NCBI RefSeq assembly: GCF_000005505.3
Contig: NC_016133.3
Coordinates: 15,996,001-16,060,000, forward strand
DNA length: 64,000 bases
Direction: 5' to 3'
Source: Brachypodium distachyon
Lineage: Eukaryota; Streptophyta; Magnoliopsida; Poales; Poaceae
A program made the position numbers and the translations under genes. The notes beneath the pieces were generated by a model. That model did no database searches. It had not been told where the DNA came from and worked only from the letters and a program-made list of their open reading frames with translations. Shown piece by piece: positions 46,086 through 57,975 of this stretch; the first letter of the stretch is position 1, and each line of letters starts with the position of its first letter.

Positions 46086-46784
46086 TGCAGCAAGAAAGAG
46101 ATCAACTTCCTTTTCACAAATGCCTCCCTCCAATAAGAGCTCAAAACTCATTTATACATCGCATCAGAACATGAGATAAGAGATGCTACCAGGGTGCTAC
46201 TGCTTTTGTCCTTGGAGTATAAATTTGGGAAATGCCATACGCGGAGTTCTTCTAGCTCTAATGACAAGATGTCCAAGTCCAACCAATATGCGTTAGTACA
46301 GATCAATTAGAAAATTTATTTATGTTATGATAATTCTTTTCATTTGCAGAAAGCATTGTGGAGCATGCAAATACTCTAGTTTATGCTGAAGAAAACAAAC
46401 ACTCAAGATACATTAGAAAATTTGTTTATGTTATGACAATTCTCTAGATTAAGAACCCTTGAATGGGGATAGCAAAGTCGACTTTCATTTGAGTATAACT
46501 TCAGTATAAACTAGAATGTTCGCATGCTCCAAAAAAATTTCTGCAAAAGAAAAGAATTATCAAAAACATAAATAAATGTTCTAATGTATGTGTACGTACT
46601 AACGCATATTGGTTGGACACGGACATCATGTCATTAGAGCTAGAAGAACTCCACGTACCGCATTTCTCTAATGCATATACTCCAAGGGCCATTACAATCT
46701 CTAATCTCATGTTCTGATGTCATATATATAAATGAGTTTTGACTTCTTTTTCGAGGGAGGCATTTGTGAAAAGTTCTTGCTGCA
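46086..46784. repeat. Large inverted repeat (arms ~300 bp, loop ~107 bp)
   Basis: The left arm (46086-46391) matches the complement of the right arm (46499-46784) with small indels. Shared blocks include tgcagcaagaa, cttttcacaaatgcctccct, gagttcttctagctctaatg, gtccaaccaatatgcgttag and aattctttt--tttgcagaaa. Part of the arm (attagaaaatttgtttatgt) recurs once more in the loop. Neither arm carries a known protein. A transcript would form a long hairpin. The right arm ends where the CACTA element starts. Confidence 0.8.
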
Positions 46785-46799
46785 CTCACTACGCCAGAA

Positions 46800-47300
46800 T
46801 GGATTACTGGCGCACGAACTTTAGTGGCGGTACAGATGGTCCAAAAAATTCACCGCCACTGGACGTCGTTGGAGGAATCCAAAATGAATACCAGTGGCGG
46901 TGAGCAACCACTGCCATTGTTAATGGAGCACCGGTGGCGGTGAAAGCACTCGCACGACCAGCACCGCCACCGGTGCTCTAGCACCCGTGGCGGTGGTCAT
47001 TCACCGCCACTGGAGCTCTTTAGTAGTCACCGGTGCACGAGCACTAGTGGCGGTTAAAGTGGTCGAAAAAACAAACCGCCACTGATAAGTCGTTGGAAGA
47101 ATCTGAAATGAGTACCAGTGACGGTTAGCTTGCACCGCCGCTGTTAGTGGAGCACTAGTGGCGGTACCAGCACTCATGCAGCTTTCACCGCCACTAGTGC
47201 TCCTAGTACCAGTGGCCGCATCAGTTAACCGCCACTAGTGCTCCTCAGAGATTCCCATCCCGTTTACCAGTGGCGGGCAGATTCTTTGAACCGCCACTGG
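46800..47300. repeat. 5' subterminal AGTGGCGGT array
   Basis: Roughly ten or more copies of agtggcggt/accgccact and near variants occur, many in head-to-head pairs that can form short hairpins (for example gagcactagtggcggt with accgccactagtgctc). The spacing is irregular. Confidence 0.85.
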
Positions 47301-47308
47301 TAAGTTAT

Positions 47309-47316
47309 CTATAAAG
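47309..47316 (+). promoter_or_regulatory. TATA-like box downstream of the 5' array
   Basis: CTATAAAG immediately follows the motif array and precedes the GC-rich leader of the TNP2 gene. Position is right for its promoter; inference. Confidence 0.4.
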
Positions 47317-47966
47317 TAAAGTTACTGTGGCCTTATCTTCCTCAGCTCGCGCGTTTCTGGACCAGCTGCGGCTCCTGAACACACAGGCGACGGCGAAGCT
47401 CTGCCAAAATTCCATGGCGCCGGCAGCCGGAAGGTTGCTCCCTTTCCCTCTCCTTCTTCCTCCTCTCCCTCTCCTTTCCTCTAGCTCCTTCCTCTCTTCT
47501 CTTCTTCCTCGATGTGGCTGAAATGGCGCCGGCTGCCGGGAGAGCTCAATCTCTCTCCAGGAGCTATCCCGGCCGGCCCCCTTGCTTGGGAGGTCCCCCA
47601 CTCTTCCCCTAGCTCCGTTTCTCCCTCACCTCTGTCGTCTCTCTGGTTGCTACGCGCGCGCCCCCTCCCCTCTGTCTCTCTGGTCCCCTCTCTCTCTCGG
47701 CTCCCCTCTCTCTGTGATTAATTAAGCTCTCTCTCAATAAAATATGTGTTGAATGTGCATGTTCCGCGGCCATCTGCCGTGTTTATGAATATTTTTGTTT
47801 GTACATGTATACGGGCCATTGTGCCGTTTGTGTTCACATGTGGGTGTGGGTGGGTGTTTATTTGGCAATTTTTTGCAAAATTTGTAAATTTTATAGCAAA
47901 GGTCATGCCGAAATTTTGTGTAATACTATATGTAACTTGATTTATGTTTGTTTATCGTGTTTTAGC

Positions 47967-50900
47967 ATGATGAGCCATGCTTGGATGTACGAGGAGACAA
48001 GAAATTGTGAAGAGTGGATAAGAAAACTGAAGGACTTCACTGATGTCACCACGGAACATATGCTGAGAAAAGGGGATGACATGACATGTTATCCACGTAA
48101 CAATTGTCGTAACACAATGATGCTTCTGCCAAGCGATGTGGAGTTGTACTTGTTCCTACACGGTTGTGTTGGGTTATTCACGTTGGACTTGTCACGGCGA
48201 GGATGCCATTGAAGTTGAAAGCGACCTAGAAATGGAGAACATGGAGCATGATGATCCACCCGACGAACCATGCCGTGGCGAAGATCAAGAAGTTCCGCAA
48301 GGCAGGATGACCGAAATGCTAGATGATGTGCACCTGCATAAACAGTTAGATGACGTTGACGATGAGATAGTGTCCCGTAAATTCCAGAAGCTGAGGGAGG
48401 ACGCAGAGACGCCGTTGTATGAAAATGCAGGGCCAGACAAAAGTGTGCTGGAAGTAACGCTCGAACTTCTCCGAATGAAGGCAAAATATAACATCGTGGA
48501 CTTGGAATTCACGGATATTTTGAGTTACCTTTCTACAGTTCTTCCTGCGGGCAACATGTTGCCTAACAGCACGTACGAAGCGAAGAAGGTTGCATGTCCC
48601 CTCGGGTTAGAGGTTGTTAGATACAATGCTTGTCCATTGGACTGCATCATATACAAGGCTGACTACAAAGACATGCACAACTGTCCAGTATGCAAAACAT
48701 CCCGATACAGGAAGAAAGACCCCAATCTTGAGGGCCTCCCGAAGGAAGAAGTGACTCGTGGTCCAGCGGCGAAGACGGTATGGTACCTCCCGTGTGGTAG
48801 CCGTCTGGAGCGTTGGTTTCAAAATGAGAAGGAGGTCAGGTTGTTCATCTTCCATGACCCGACTCAAAAGGATATCGATCTTGATGGGGTGTACCATAAC
48901 GACAATGGTGTACTTAGACACCCCGCCGATGCGGCTCAATGGAGGACCCTGGACAAGGAGTTTCCAGACTTCGGCGCAGAGCCCAGGAACATCAGGTTCG
49001 GGATGAGTACGGACGGAATCAATCCGTTAGAAAACATGAGCAGCAAACACAGCACATGGCCGGTGATCCTGTTCATACACAACCTTCCTCCGTGGCTTAT
49101 CATGAAGAGGAAGTACATCCACCTATACATGCTCATACAAGACCCTAAGCAACCGGGAGCTGATCTGAACGTGTATCTGGAGCTACTGAAAGATGAACTT
49201 ACGGAACTTTGGAGTATGGGCCGAAAGGTTTGGGACGCTCACAAGGAGGAGTTCACCCTTCGGGCAGCTCTGCTGACATGTGTCATTGACTACCCTGCGA
49301 ACGGGAACTCATCTTGCCAACGCACACATGGGTACAAAACATGTACAAAGTGCGGGGATGAAACGAACTCACAGAGGCTGCCAGTTTCACAAAAGATTAT
49401 GTACATGGGACACCGAAAGTGGTTGCAACGTGATGACCCATGGAGGAAGGACAAGACAAACTTCAATGGGAAAGACTGGGCACGAAATCTATGAAATTTC
49501 TAGGAACTTGGAAGTTGTTGCCGGGAAAGCAAATCCGCAAGCGAAAGAGAAGGATGTCGATGGACCTGTGTGGAAAAGGAGGTCGGTGTCTTGGGACCTG
49601 CCTTACTGGAAATTCTTACAAAGCCGTCACACCAAAGATGTCATGCACGTCGAGAAGAACGTGTGTGACAGCTTGTTGGGCTTGCTAATGAACAATGCAG
49701 ATAAGACAAAAGATGGACCAAAGGCACGGAAGGACCTGGAGTTCTTGGGCATAAGGAAGAAGCTGTGGGCGGTAGAGAAAGAGTCACCGGAAGACCATAA
49801 TGGTGAAGTCACGGTAACGACATGATGTAAATCTGCGTGTTACACCTTGAGCAAAGCCGAGTTACACAGAATGTGCCAGTGTCTCCACAACATAAAAGTT
49901 CCATCCAACTACTCGTCCAGCATCAAGAGACTCATTGACATGAAGAGTCACAAGCTTGTTGGCATGAAGTCTCATGACTGCCACGTGATTATCACGCAGT
50001 TACTTCCAGTTGCAATAAGAGGTGCCATGGAGCCATGGGTCAGAGAGATGGTCATGAAGCTTTGTGACTTTTTTGACACAATCGGGCAAAAGTCCATCAC
50101 GGTGGAACGCTGCCTCCAGCTGAAGGATTCAATGATACAAATTTTGTGTGAATGTGAGATGTTCTTCCCTCCAACATTCTTCGATATCATGGTACATCTG
50201 ATGGTCCATATCACCGACGAGATAATCCTACTAGGCCCTCCTTTCTGCACAACATTTATGGGCCCGAACACGATACAACTTGGTGCTGAAGCGGTATGTT
50301 CGTAACAAAGGGCATCCGGAAGGTAGCATCATGCAAGGCTACCATGCAGAAGAGTGTGTGGAGTACACCACTGATTGGTTGGCGGATCGCAAACCCATAG
50401 GAGTACCCAAATCACGACATAAGGGCAAACTAGAAGGTGAAGGTGGGCTTGGCCAGAAGGTTCTGGATGCGTATTCATCGGGGAGAGAGGACGACTATAT
50501 GAGAGCACATACAATGGTGCTGCAACATATGTACGGGGTCCAGCCTTTCATCGACATGCATATGGAAGAACTTGAAAACCGGTACCCTAACAGGAGTGCT
50601 GATTGGATACACAAGACCCACAATGCAACATTCGTCATGTGGCTCAAGAGTTTTTGGTATGCCAGGGTGGCGGAAAATGAAGAAGAAAGGACCGCTCAAA
50701 AGTTTTCGCGGCTACCCGATGGCTGCGTAGTGACTTACTAGTCGTACGCAATGAACAGGTATACGTACTACACCAAGGATCAAGATCGTAAGAGCAGTTA
50801 CCAAAATAGCGGTATAGTGCTGGTTGCTGAGACTAGTTCTGATAACCAAGGCACTACAGAAGCGTACTATGGCGTGATCGAAGAGATCTGGGAGCTTGAC

Positions 50901-51361
50901 CACACCTTCACCACCATCCCCATGTTCCGTGTCAGATGGGCACGTGATGTCAGACAAGAAGATCATAGATTCACAACAATGACCCTGCGTCGTGTGGTTC
51001 CTCGTCATAAAGTGGACGTGAAGAAAATCCCGGCAAGATGGGAACCATGGCAGTTTGCTACAAAATGCAAATAAGTTTTCTTCATCGACGACCCGAAAGG
51101 CAAGAACCGTGTTGTCGTAAGGAGAGGGAAAAGAAGCATAGTTGGCGTCGACGGAGTTACTTCACAACAAGACTATGAAGGTTTTCCTGCTCCAACGTTA
51201 AAGCAAGAAGAAGAAGAAGCATCACGGACAATCCAGACAAGGAAGAAGTCAAGACTTGAGGCAAGAGAGGAGGCATACGCTAGAAGCGGCCACAACGAGA
51301 CCCTAACATATAAGACGAAGGAGAAGACCAGAAAGAAGAAGAAGGACAAGATTGTGGAATA
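47967..51361 (+). pseudogene. TNP2-type CACTA transposase with DUF4218 and DUF4216 parts
   Basis: This protein cuts and joins the element's ends. From ATG 47967 come the transposase-associated domain (MSHAWMYEETRNCEEW, CRNTMMLLPSDVELYLFLHG), the TNP2 core (ACPLDCIIYKADYKDMHNCP, RFGMSTDGINPLENMSSKHS, WPVILFIHNLPPWLIMKRKY, VWDAHKEEFTLRAALL, PYWKFLQSRHTKDVMHVEKN), DUF4218 (SHDCHVIITQLLPVAIRG, FFPPTFFDIMVHLMVH) and DUF4216 (GIVLVAETSSD, YYGVIEEIWELDHTF). The last exon segment ends at 51361 (VFFIDDPKGKNRVVVRR). Frameshifts occur near 48166, 49490, 49822 and 50265, and in-frame stops at 50739 (TAG) and 51072 (TAA). A leader intron probably ends just before the ATG (TTTTAG). Confidence 0.85.
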
Positions 51362-51436
51362 GTTGAATATTTGTGTATCTTTTCGTAGTTGATGTTTAAC
51401 GATGCTTTTGAATGGAAAATTGTAACTTGTATCACG

Positions 51437-51715
51437 TCAAATTTGAAATCAAAAGTCTTAAATATGTTCTGAATTTGAAATAAGTTGTTCAAATTTGAAA
51501 TCAAAAATATGTTCTGAATTTGAAATAACTTGTTCAAATTTGAAATCAAAATGTCTTAAATAACTTGTTCAAATTTCAAATAAAATGTCTTAAATATGTT
51601 CTGAATTTGAAGAAACTTGATCAAATTTGAAATCAATTGTATTAAATAACTTGTTCAAATTTCAAATCAAATGTCTTAGATATGTTCTGAATTTCAAAAT
51701 AACTTTATCAATTTT
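51437..51715. repeat. AT-rich minisatellite after the TNP2 gene
   Basis: Repeated units combine tatgttctgaatttgaaata, acttgttcaaatttgaaatc and aaaatgtcttaaata in varying order, with a period of about 30-60 bp. There is no coding sense. Confidence 0.8.
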
Positions 51716-51809
51716 CATGGAAAAAAATTAGCCCACCCACTCAACACAACTTTTCGGGTTCGGGCCCAGCCCGGCGAACCAGGGAGCTGCATACTACCTA
51801 CTAGGGCAT

Positions 51810-51930
51810 GGAGCACTAGTGGCGGTGCTCGCAAAGAAACCAGCCACTGTACGCAGCAGCATTGGAGACCCTAAGTTTGTGTACCACATATCAGTGGCGG
51901 TTCTCATGACAAAAACCGCCACTGGTGACG
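51810..51930. repeat. Small internal AGTGGCGGT cluster
   Basis: Three to four motif copies (cactagtggcggtgctc, tatcagtggcggttctc, aaaaaccgccactggtg) lie inside the element, well away from either end. Confidence 0.75.
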
Positions 51931-52559
51931 AATTTCCAATAAGCTATTAAATTCATAATATATTCTCTCAGTTTTAAATAAATACACCACCTGTTCTTTT
52001 ATGTGTATAATAAGATTGTTTATTCTCAATAAACTTGTGAACCATAAATTCAAATGTTATATACCCAAATTTCTATGATTAAGTGTCATTATGTGTGGCT
52101 TTTGTGGTATACAAATTCTATAAAATTCAATTTTTCTAAAAACATTGTCAAATTTGGTGTGGACACTTCCCTATTGCTATAGAACACCCATAAAAAAATT
52201 CAAGTGCAAACAAAAAAAAACATGTCACATTTGGTTCATGGGGTTGGATGGTTTCTGAGAGATCTACCTAGATGGTTCCAAAATGAAGAAGCAATATGAA
52301 AAAAATGAAGAAACCAAGGTGCATCCTTTTAAATTTTTGGACCAAAATTTATATGTAAGATTGTTTATTGATAGAAACATTCCATGCAAAATTTTAGATC
52401 ATTTTCAACATAATCATATAAATGGTTGATGATATTTTTGTATTTAGGTTTCAAACTTTGCATGGGACATGATATTAGTAGTTTACACTCAAAAGGATAG
52501 GTGTTTTAATTTTTGGATGTACACAGAATTTAATATGAGTTTAAAACTTGATTCAGAAA

Positions 52560-52970
52560 TTAGTATCAGTGGCGGTTTTGTGGTCAAACCGCCACTAGTG
52601 CTAGATGCAGGAGCACTGGTGCAGCACCAGTTGCCGATTTTGCAAATAGACCGGCACCAGTGCTCGCTCCGGTGCTATAGGCACTGAGGAGCACTGGTGG
52701 CGGTTGGTGGCATAAACCGGCCACTAGTGGTGGATCTAGGAGCACTGGTGCAGCTCCAGTGGCCGATTTTGCAAATAGACCGCCACCCGTGCTCGCTCCG
52801 GTGCTATAGGCTCTCAGGAGCACGGGTGGCGGTCCAAAGCACCAACCGGCCACTAGTGTCCAGCACTAGTGGCTGTTTTGCTTGGTGAACCGCCACTAGT
52901 GCTGGCGCAAAAATCCCCTTGGCCAGCACTAGTGGCGGGTTTATGCTTCGGACCACCACTAGTACTGCCG
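52560..52970. repeat. Internal AGTGGCGGT array before the second gene
   Basis: About ten or more motif copies and variants in about 410 bp, including two direct copies of a longer unit (ttgcaaatagaccg-cacc..tgctcgctccggtgctatag at about 52639 and 52768). It stops directly before a TATA box. Confidence 0.8.
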
Positions 52971-52973
52971 TGG

Positions 52974-52980
52974 TATAAAT
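52974..52980 (+). promoter_or_regulatory. TATA box after the internal array
   Basis: TATAAAT directly follows the internal array and precedes a GC-rich leader with an ATG at 53214. It is probably the promoter of the Transposase_24 gene. Confidence 0.5.
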
Positions 52981-53484
52981 AGATAGCGACTGGACTTAGC
53001 GAAATTTCGAACCATTCGCCCGCGCGTCTCACAGACCAACAGCGGCACAGCGAACCCTAACGCGGGCGAAGCCCTGCCCCGCTGCCGACTCGCCGCCGCC
53101 GCCGCCGTTCCCCTCCCCCACCCGCGTCGCCGACACCGACCCGCCGCCGTTCCTCTTCCCCGGCCTTCTCCCCGACCGGCCGTCCCCGACCCACCGCCAC
53201 CACCGTCGCTGCCATGGTGCGCACACGCGGCACGGGCCGCCGTCGATGCTTCTCCACGGCGTTGGCCACGGCGGACCTGCCGCCCCGCGACGAGCTGAAG
53301 GAGGAGGCGGCAGCGACGACACACCGCTGGGGTCCCCTGCCGCCGGCGACGAGGTCAGCGCTAGGGTTAGGATTTTTTTTTAAGTTTACTGTTTACTGTT
53401 CTAGGGTTTAGTGATCCATGTTCTCGGGTTTGCTGTTCTAGGGTTAGGAAATTTTTTCGTTGCTTTGGCGATGGGTAAAGTTTA

Positions 53485-53835
53485 AAGCAAATATCCTTGA
53501 GTAGCAAATATGTGACTAATGTGATCAAAATCATATCCATGAGCAAATATCCTTGAGTAGGAATATAATGAATATGAATCTATGTCATATAATTATATAT
53601 TAATAGAGTTTGCATTTTGTCTTAAGTATGCATTTTGTCTTAAATATCCTTGAGCAAATATGCTTGAGTAGCAAATATGTGACTAATGTGATCAAAATCA
53701 TATCCATGAGCAAATATCCTTGAGTAGGAATATAATGAATATGAATTTATGTCATATAATTATATATTAATAGAGTATGCATTTTGTCTTAGGTATGCAT
53801 TTTGTCTTAAATATCCTTGAGCAAATATCCTTGAG
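53485..53835. repeat. Two tandem copies of a ~170-bp unit in an intron
   Basis: Units at about 53489-53650 and 53663-53830 share agtagcaaatatgtgactaa, tgatcaaaatcatatccatg, aggaatataatgaatatgaa and aattatatattaatagagt. They lie in the presumed intron between the leader exon and the exon at 54115. Confidence 0.8.
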
Positions 53836-54114
53836 TAGCAAATATCAAATGTCTTAAATATGCATTTTGTGACATATGCATGATGTGGGCCCGGCCATCG
53901 TGTCGAGGACGTTGAAATTTAGGGGGCCGGCCATCGTGCCGAGGGGGTATATGTGGGTGGGTAATTTTTATGAAGGTATCATTGTCGGGTAGACCAATTC
54001 ACTAGCTTTATAGCACGGGTCATGCCGAATTTTTCTAGATTTACAGTACGGGTCATGTCGAATTTTTCAATTGTTTAAAGTAATCCATGTAAGGGCATTG
54101 TATAGGAAGCTCAG

Positions 54115-55602
54115 GGTTGCGATGGAGAAAACCTTGAGGACTCACCTCAGGGTTCTTCGTCGTCGGGCACACCAATAGCCCATAGCCAAGACGACAAGCC
54201 TGAACACGGCGGCGGTGATCCTTCAGGCTTCAACGCAGGCTCTGAGGCTACCACGTCGCAGGCTACTTCTAAGAAGAAGAAGAAGGCGCCGCGTGGGTCT
54301 AACAAGCCGAAGAAGGAGAAATTCATCGTCACCAAGACTGACGACGTGGGGAAACCCAAATCACCAAAGAGGGCCGCGTCATGTTTCGCCAACATTTGCA
54401 ATGCAATCGTTCGTGAGTTCACGAACATCAACCAAAGATGGATCGAGGTGCCGCAGAGCGTAAAGGAAGATTGTTACGCCAAGGCATGGGAGAGGTTCGA
54501 GGTGCCTGATCCCGCGCTCCATGAAGAAGTATTCGGAGCGATGAAGACCACAATGCTTAGGGGTCAGAGCAATTGGGGTACCAAGGCCAGAAATTTTTTG
54601 AACGAAGATTGGGAGACGGTGATTCATAAGAAATGGCCGAGGATCACAGCGGAGAAATGGGAGGATTTCAAGGAGAAGGAAAAGGATCCAAATTTCAAAG
54701 CAACCCAAGAGTGGTACGCGGTGCTACGTGCCAAGAGGAAATTTAACCACCGCCTTGGCAGTCGTGGTATCGAGGGAAATAAGCCGGTGTGGGAGAAGGA
54801 GGACGCCGAGCTTGCGACAAGAGGGATAGTCCCTCCTGTCCCAACAATGCTCCGTCATGACCGGTCCACCACCTTTGTGTGGAGTACCATGACAAAAGAA
54901 CAGTGGGCGGGCCTGAAGCCTATCCGCAATGACCAGAAAATTTTAATCGTAAGGCCTCAACCGCCACTTATTTTTCAGTTTAGCTTCTAACACACTCACT
55001 TATAAATTGGCACCGACTTTATCTTATTTAAGGACAAGGTCGCCGAGTTCGAGTCGGAAGGCTCCCACGACGAGCTTCGTGCATAGTGGGATTCACCACT
55101 AAGCTATGCTCTAGGAAGAAATGAGCACGGAGGCCATATTCGAGCCTTAGGAACCGGGGACCTTCGCCGCAAAGTCTTTCCTCAAGAGAAAGAAGCCCGG
55201 AGCCATAAAAGAAAGGCCGAGAAGCACGAAGAAATAATAGAGGTGGCGAAAAGGGCGGCGAGGGAGGAGTTTTTCGCTTGCTTGAAAAAAGCAAGGGACT
55301 CCGGCCAGACTATGGAGGAGTTCGTTGCTACATATGATGGCAACCGGGGCACGACACCAAGGCCACCCACTCCGCATGATCATCAGTCGACTCAGAATCC
55401 TTCGCCGCCACCGTATAAGAGCAGTGCTAGCTCCGGCACCGAACTCCCGAGTGACCCTGGTGGCCCATCTGATGACATCCCGGTAAGCTCCTTACTGGTA
55501 CCACAGTGTATATATATACTCAATTATGTCATTCTTCACACCATAACACTAACGTACGTATGTTAATTTGTTTGTTATGCACAGAAGAGTATTAAGTGCT
55601 AG
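54115..55602 (+). pseudogene. CACTA Transposase_24-type protein, nonsense-mutated
   Basis: Exons 54115-54948 and 55033-55482 and a piece from 55585 join in frame. The first is Ser/Lys-rich (SKKKKKAPRGSNKPKKEKF) then carries the Transposase_24 signature (REFTNINQRWIEVPQSVKED, WGTKARNFLNEDWETVIHKK, PRITAEKWEDFKEKEKDPNF, KPVWEKEDAEL). The second continues (DKVAEFESEGSHDELRA) and is Lys/Glu-rich, with EEFFACLKKARDSGQTMEEF. A TAG at 55084 and a TAG at 55600 interrupt it; since the frame is open again after 55600, the second may be a nonsense change inside one protein fused to the ULP1 part. Proteins of this kind are the likely TnpA-like accessory factor that binds subterminal motifs. The leader exon (ATG 53214) could not be joined in phase. 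Confidence 0.75.
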
Positions 55603-55608
55603 ATATTG

Positions 55609-57439
55609 ATGCCATCCACCAGGAATCCGTTAGGCGCGCGTGGTCTGCTGATGCCAAGAATGTCGGTCGTGCACAACACGCCCATGGCCCCGGATCATGT
55701 CAGGGTGCAGGTGGACTCCGTGCTCCTGGAATTTGACAAGACGCCGGTCCCTTATCCTCCAGAGGAGGAATCAATGACTCTAGGGCAATGCAGGGGCACG
55801 TACATCCAGTGGCCCAGGAGGTTGGTTGCCCTTGCTACCCAACCTTCTCCCTCTCCGTCGTGTCCCGGAGCGTCTCCACCGGCTTCCGCTCGACGACTTC
55901 CCTCTCCATCGCCCCTTGGCCCATCCCCCAATAAGCCGTTACGTCCGGATTCCCCAACGTCGAGGCAAGGAGGCTTTGATTTCGAACCAGCGCAAGATTG
56001 CAGCGATGATGACGCTACACCGGCTCATGTGCCGCCGCCTAATCCGTCGCCGCCCCACAGTAAAGACAGCCAACCCTCACAACCACCATGATCTGCACCC
56101 GTGCCACGGAAATCTGTGGCGGGCGCACTGGAGTACGCGTCTAGCAAGCAGGTCTCCCAAACCTTCAAGGATCAAGAGGAGGCCGAGTTTTTGAAACGCC
56201 GGCGCACCAATAAGAGGGGATCCAAAATCAGCAAGAGATCCAGTGACTCGAAGAGTAAAGAGTAGGACTCAACGGGCAAGCAACCCAGCAATCCGCCAAT
56301 AATCGAAGGGAATTGGGAAAACCGGCCAGATATTTTGAATATGAACCCCCCCCCCCCTATAGCTAATGATTTAGTCGGTGGAGCCTACTTCGTGGCCAGG
56401 GAATTCGATAAAGTGCTGATGTTCTACCCTGGACAACCGATGGTCAGCCTTAAGGACCTAAGGAGCCTGCCGCGAGAGATGCAAGAGCTACATGGCTACT
56501 ACATGGCAGCATCAGCTAATTCTGCACAACATGGCCAACAGATGAATGTGAAGGTGCCAGAGTATTATGGCTTCTACGATGCCGAAACGGGGACCTGCAG
56601 GCAAAGGAATTTACCTTTGGCGTGGACTTCCTTGACTTGTTTCACGTCTTCAACCAGAAGTGCTTAGACAACAACATGTTAAGACTCTGGTGTGTATACT
56701 TCACAAGGGAGTCCTTCCGCCTGAAAGAACCACACGTTGCCATCGTTGATCCTCTCCTGTTTAGCAAAGCAACCATCAGTCTAGAAGAATGGAAACGGGG
56801 TTCGAGAGAGAAGGCAATTTCAAACCTGGCTAAGTTCTTCGCAATGCACAAGCAACGCCGTTATGTTCTTACACTCTACCATTTAGAGTAAGTTGTTCTC
56901 ACGACCATTGATTTCTTTCTCGTTCCACTAAGTCGTTCTCTTTTCGGTTATAAATGTGTGTTCCTTTTGTAAACAGCGAACATTGGGTGGTGGTGGCCTT
57001 CTCTTTCGAAGAAGCGTCGGTGACGTATCTTGATCCACTCCGACGGAAGAAAGGCTATGAGCCGCGCGACTTCAAAGCCATCGGAACACTCTTCGAAGAG
57101 GAGCGGAAAAAGGCGGTGACTGACTATGAGGTGCCAAGCTACGGCAGGAAGAAAATGACCTATCACAGAAACTTCGCATGCATACAACAGCCGCAAGGGA
57201 CGGTCTTCTGTGGATATTACTGCGCGTACATCATCCGCAATTGGGTCACCTGTTTCAAGCACAAGATGAAGACAACCTACCAGCAGATGGCGGATTACTT
57301 CAAGACGGAATCAGAATATGGACACAACCCAGCTGTTCTTGTGTTCGATATTCAGAAGGAGATAGCCACCATTCTCAACAAAGAGGTCCTGAAGGAAAAC
57401 GGTGATTTTTATGAAGGTGGGGTTGTGCCGATGTATTGA
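55609..57439 (+). pseudogene. ULP1-type (C48) cysteine protease-like part of the CACTA element
   Basis: The in-frame start MPSTRNPLGARGLLM leads to a block seen in CACTA proteins (VRVQVDSVLLEFDKTPVPYP). A Pro/Ser-rich linker follows with in-frame stops at 56089 (TGA) and 56263 (TAG). Next come the protease N-terminal part (PREMQELHGYYMAASANSAQ), a frameshift near 56605 to VDFLDLFHVFNQKCLDNN, an intron (about 56890-56975) and the catalytic part. The ULP1 triad is all present: His in EHWVVVAF, Asp in YLDPL, Gln and Cys in CIQQPQGTVFCGYYC. ULP1 enzymes remove SUMO; such domains are often carried by CACTA and Mutator elements, with unknown benefit. Broken upstream, catalytic half readable to TAA-like end at 57439. 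Confidence 0.75.
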
Positions 57440-57664
57440 AACTTTGATGTACAATATTAAATATTGAATATCTATCATGGATGTAATAAGTTTTCGTCTT
57501 ATTTTTGTAATAAGTTTTGTAAACGGACACTGTTATCTTCATGGATGCGTGATTTTCTCATATATATTGCTTTTATCTATCATGATGTTATCTATTGCTG
57601 TGATGTGATATATTGCTGTTACATGAATGTTCTAATATAAAAAAATATTTTTTAAAAACCGGAA

Positions 57665-57975
57665 AAGAACAGTGGCGGTTCCTGTTCACCGCCACTGGTA
57701 GAGTACAGTGGCGGTTGCGTCCCACCGCCACTGGTGCAGTACCAGTGGCGGTGACAGAGAACCGCCACTGGTGCTACGAAAGCATACCAGTGGCGGGCCC
57801 ACTGGAACATTACAGTGGCGGTTACCCACCGCCACTGGTGGTATACCAGTGGCCGTTATGCCTCACGCCACTGGAACATTACAGTGGCGGTGCTTCCCAC
57901 GGCCACCGGTGCACTTTTCGGAGCTCCCCTACCGATTACCAGCGGCGGTTGTGCAAACCGCTACTGGTGCTGGCT
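57665..57975. repeat. 3' subterminal AGTGGCGGT array
   Basis: Dense copies of cagtggcggt and accgccactggt, many as head-to-head pairs about 20-30 bp apart. The array stops at accgctactggtgctggctt, where Copia-like coding sequence starts. Confidence 0.85.

Noticed and set aside
48089..48939. Minus-strand frames across the TNP2 gene
   Set aside because: Antisense to clearly recognisable transposase codons.
53029..53324. Three overlapping minus-strand frames
   Set aside because: GC-rich leader of the CACTA gene; repetitive Arg/Gly/Ala content only.
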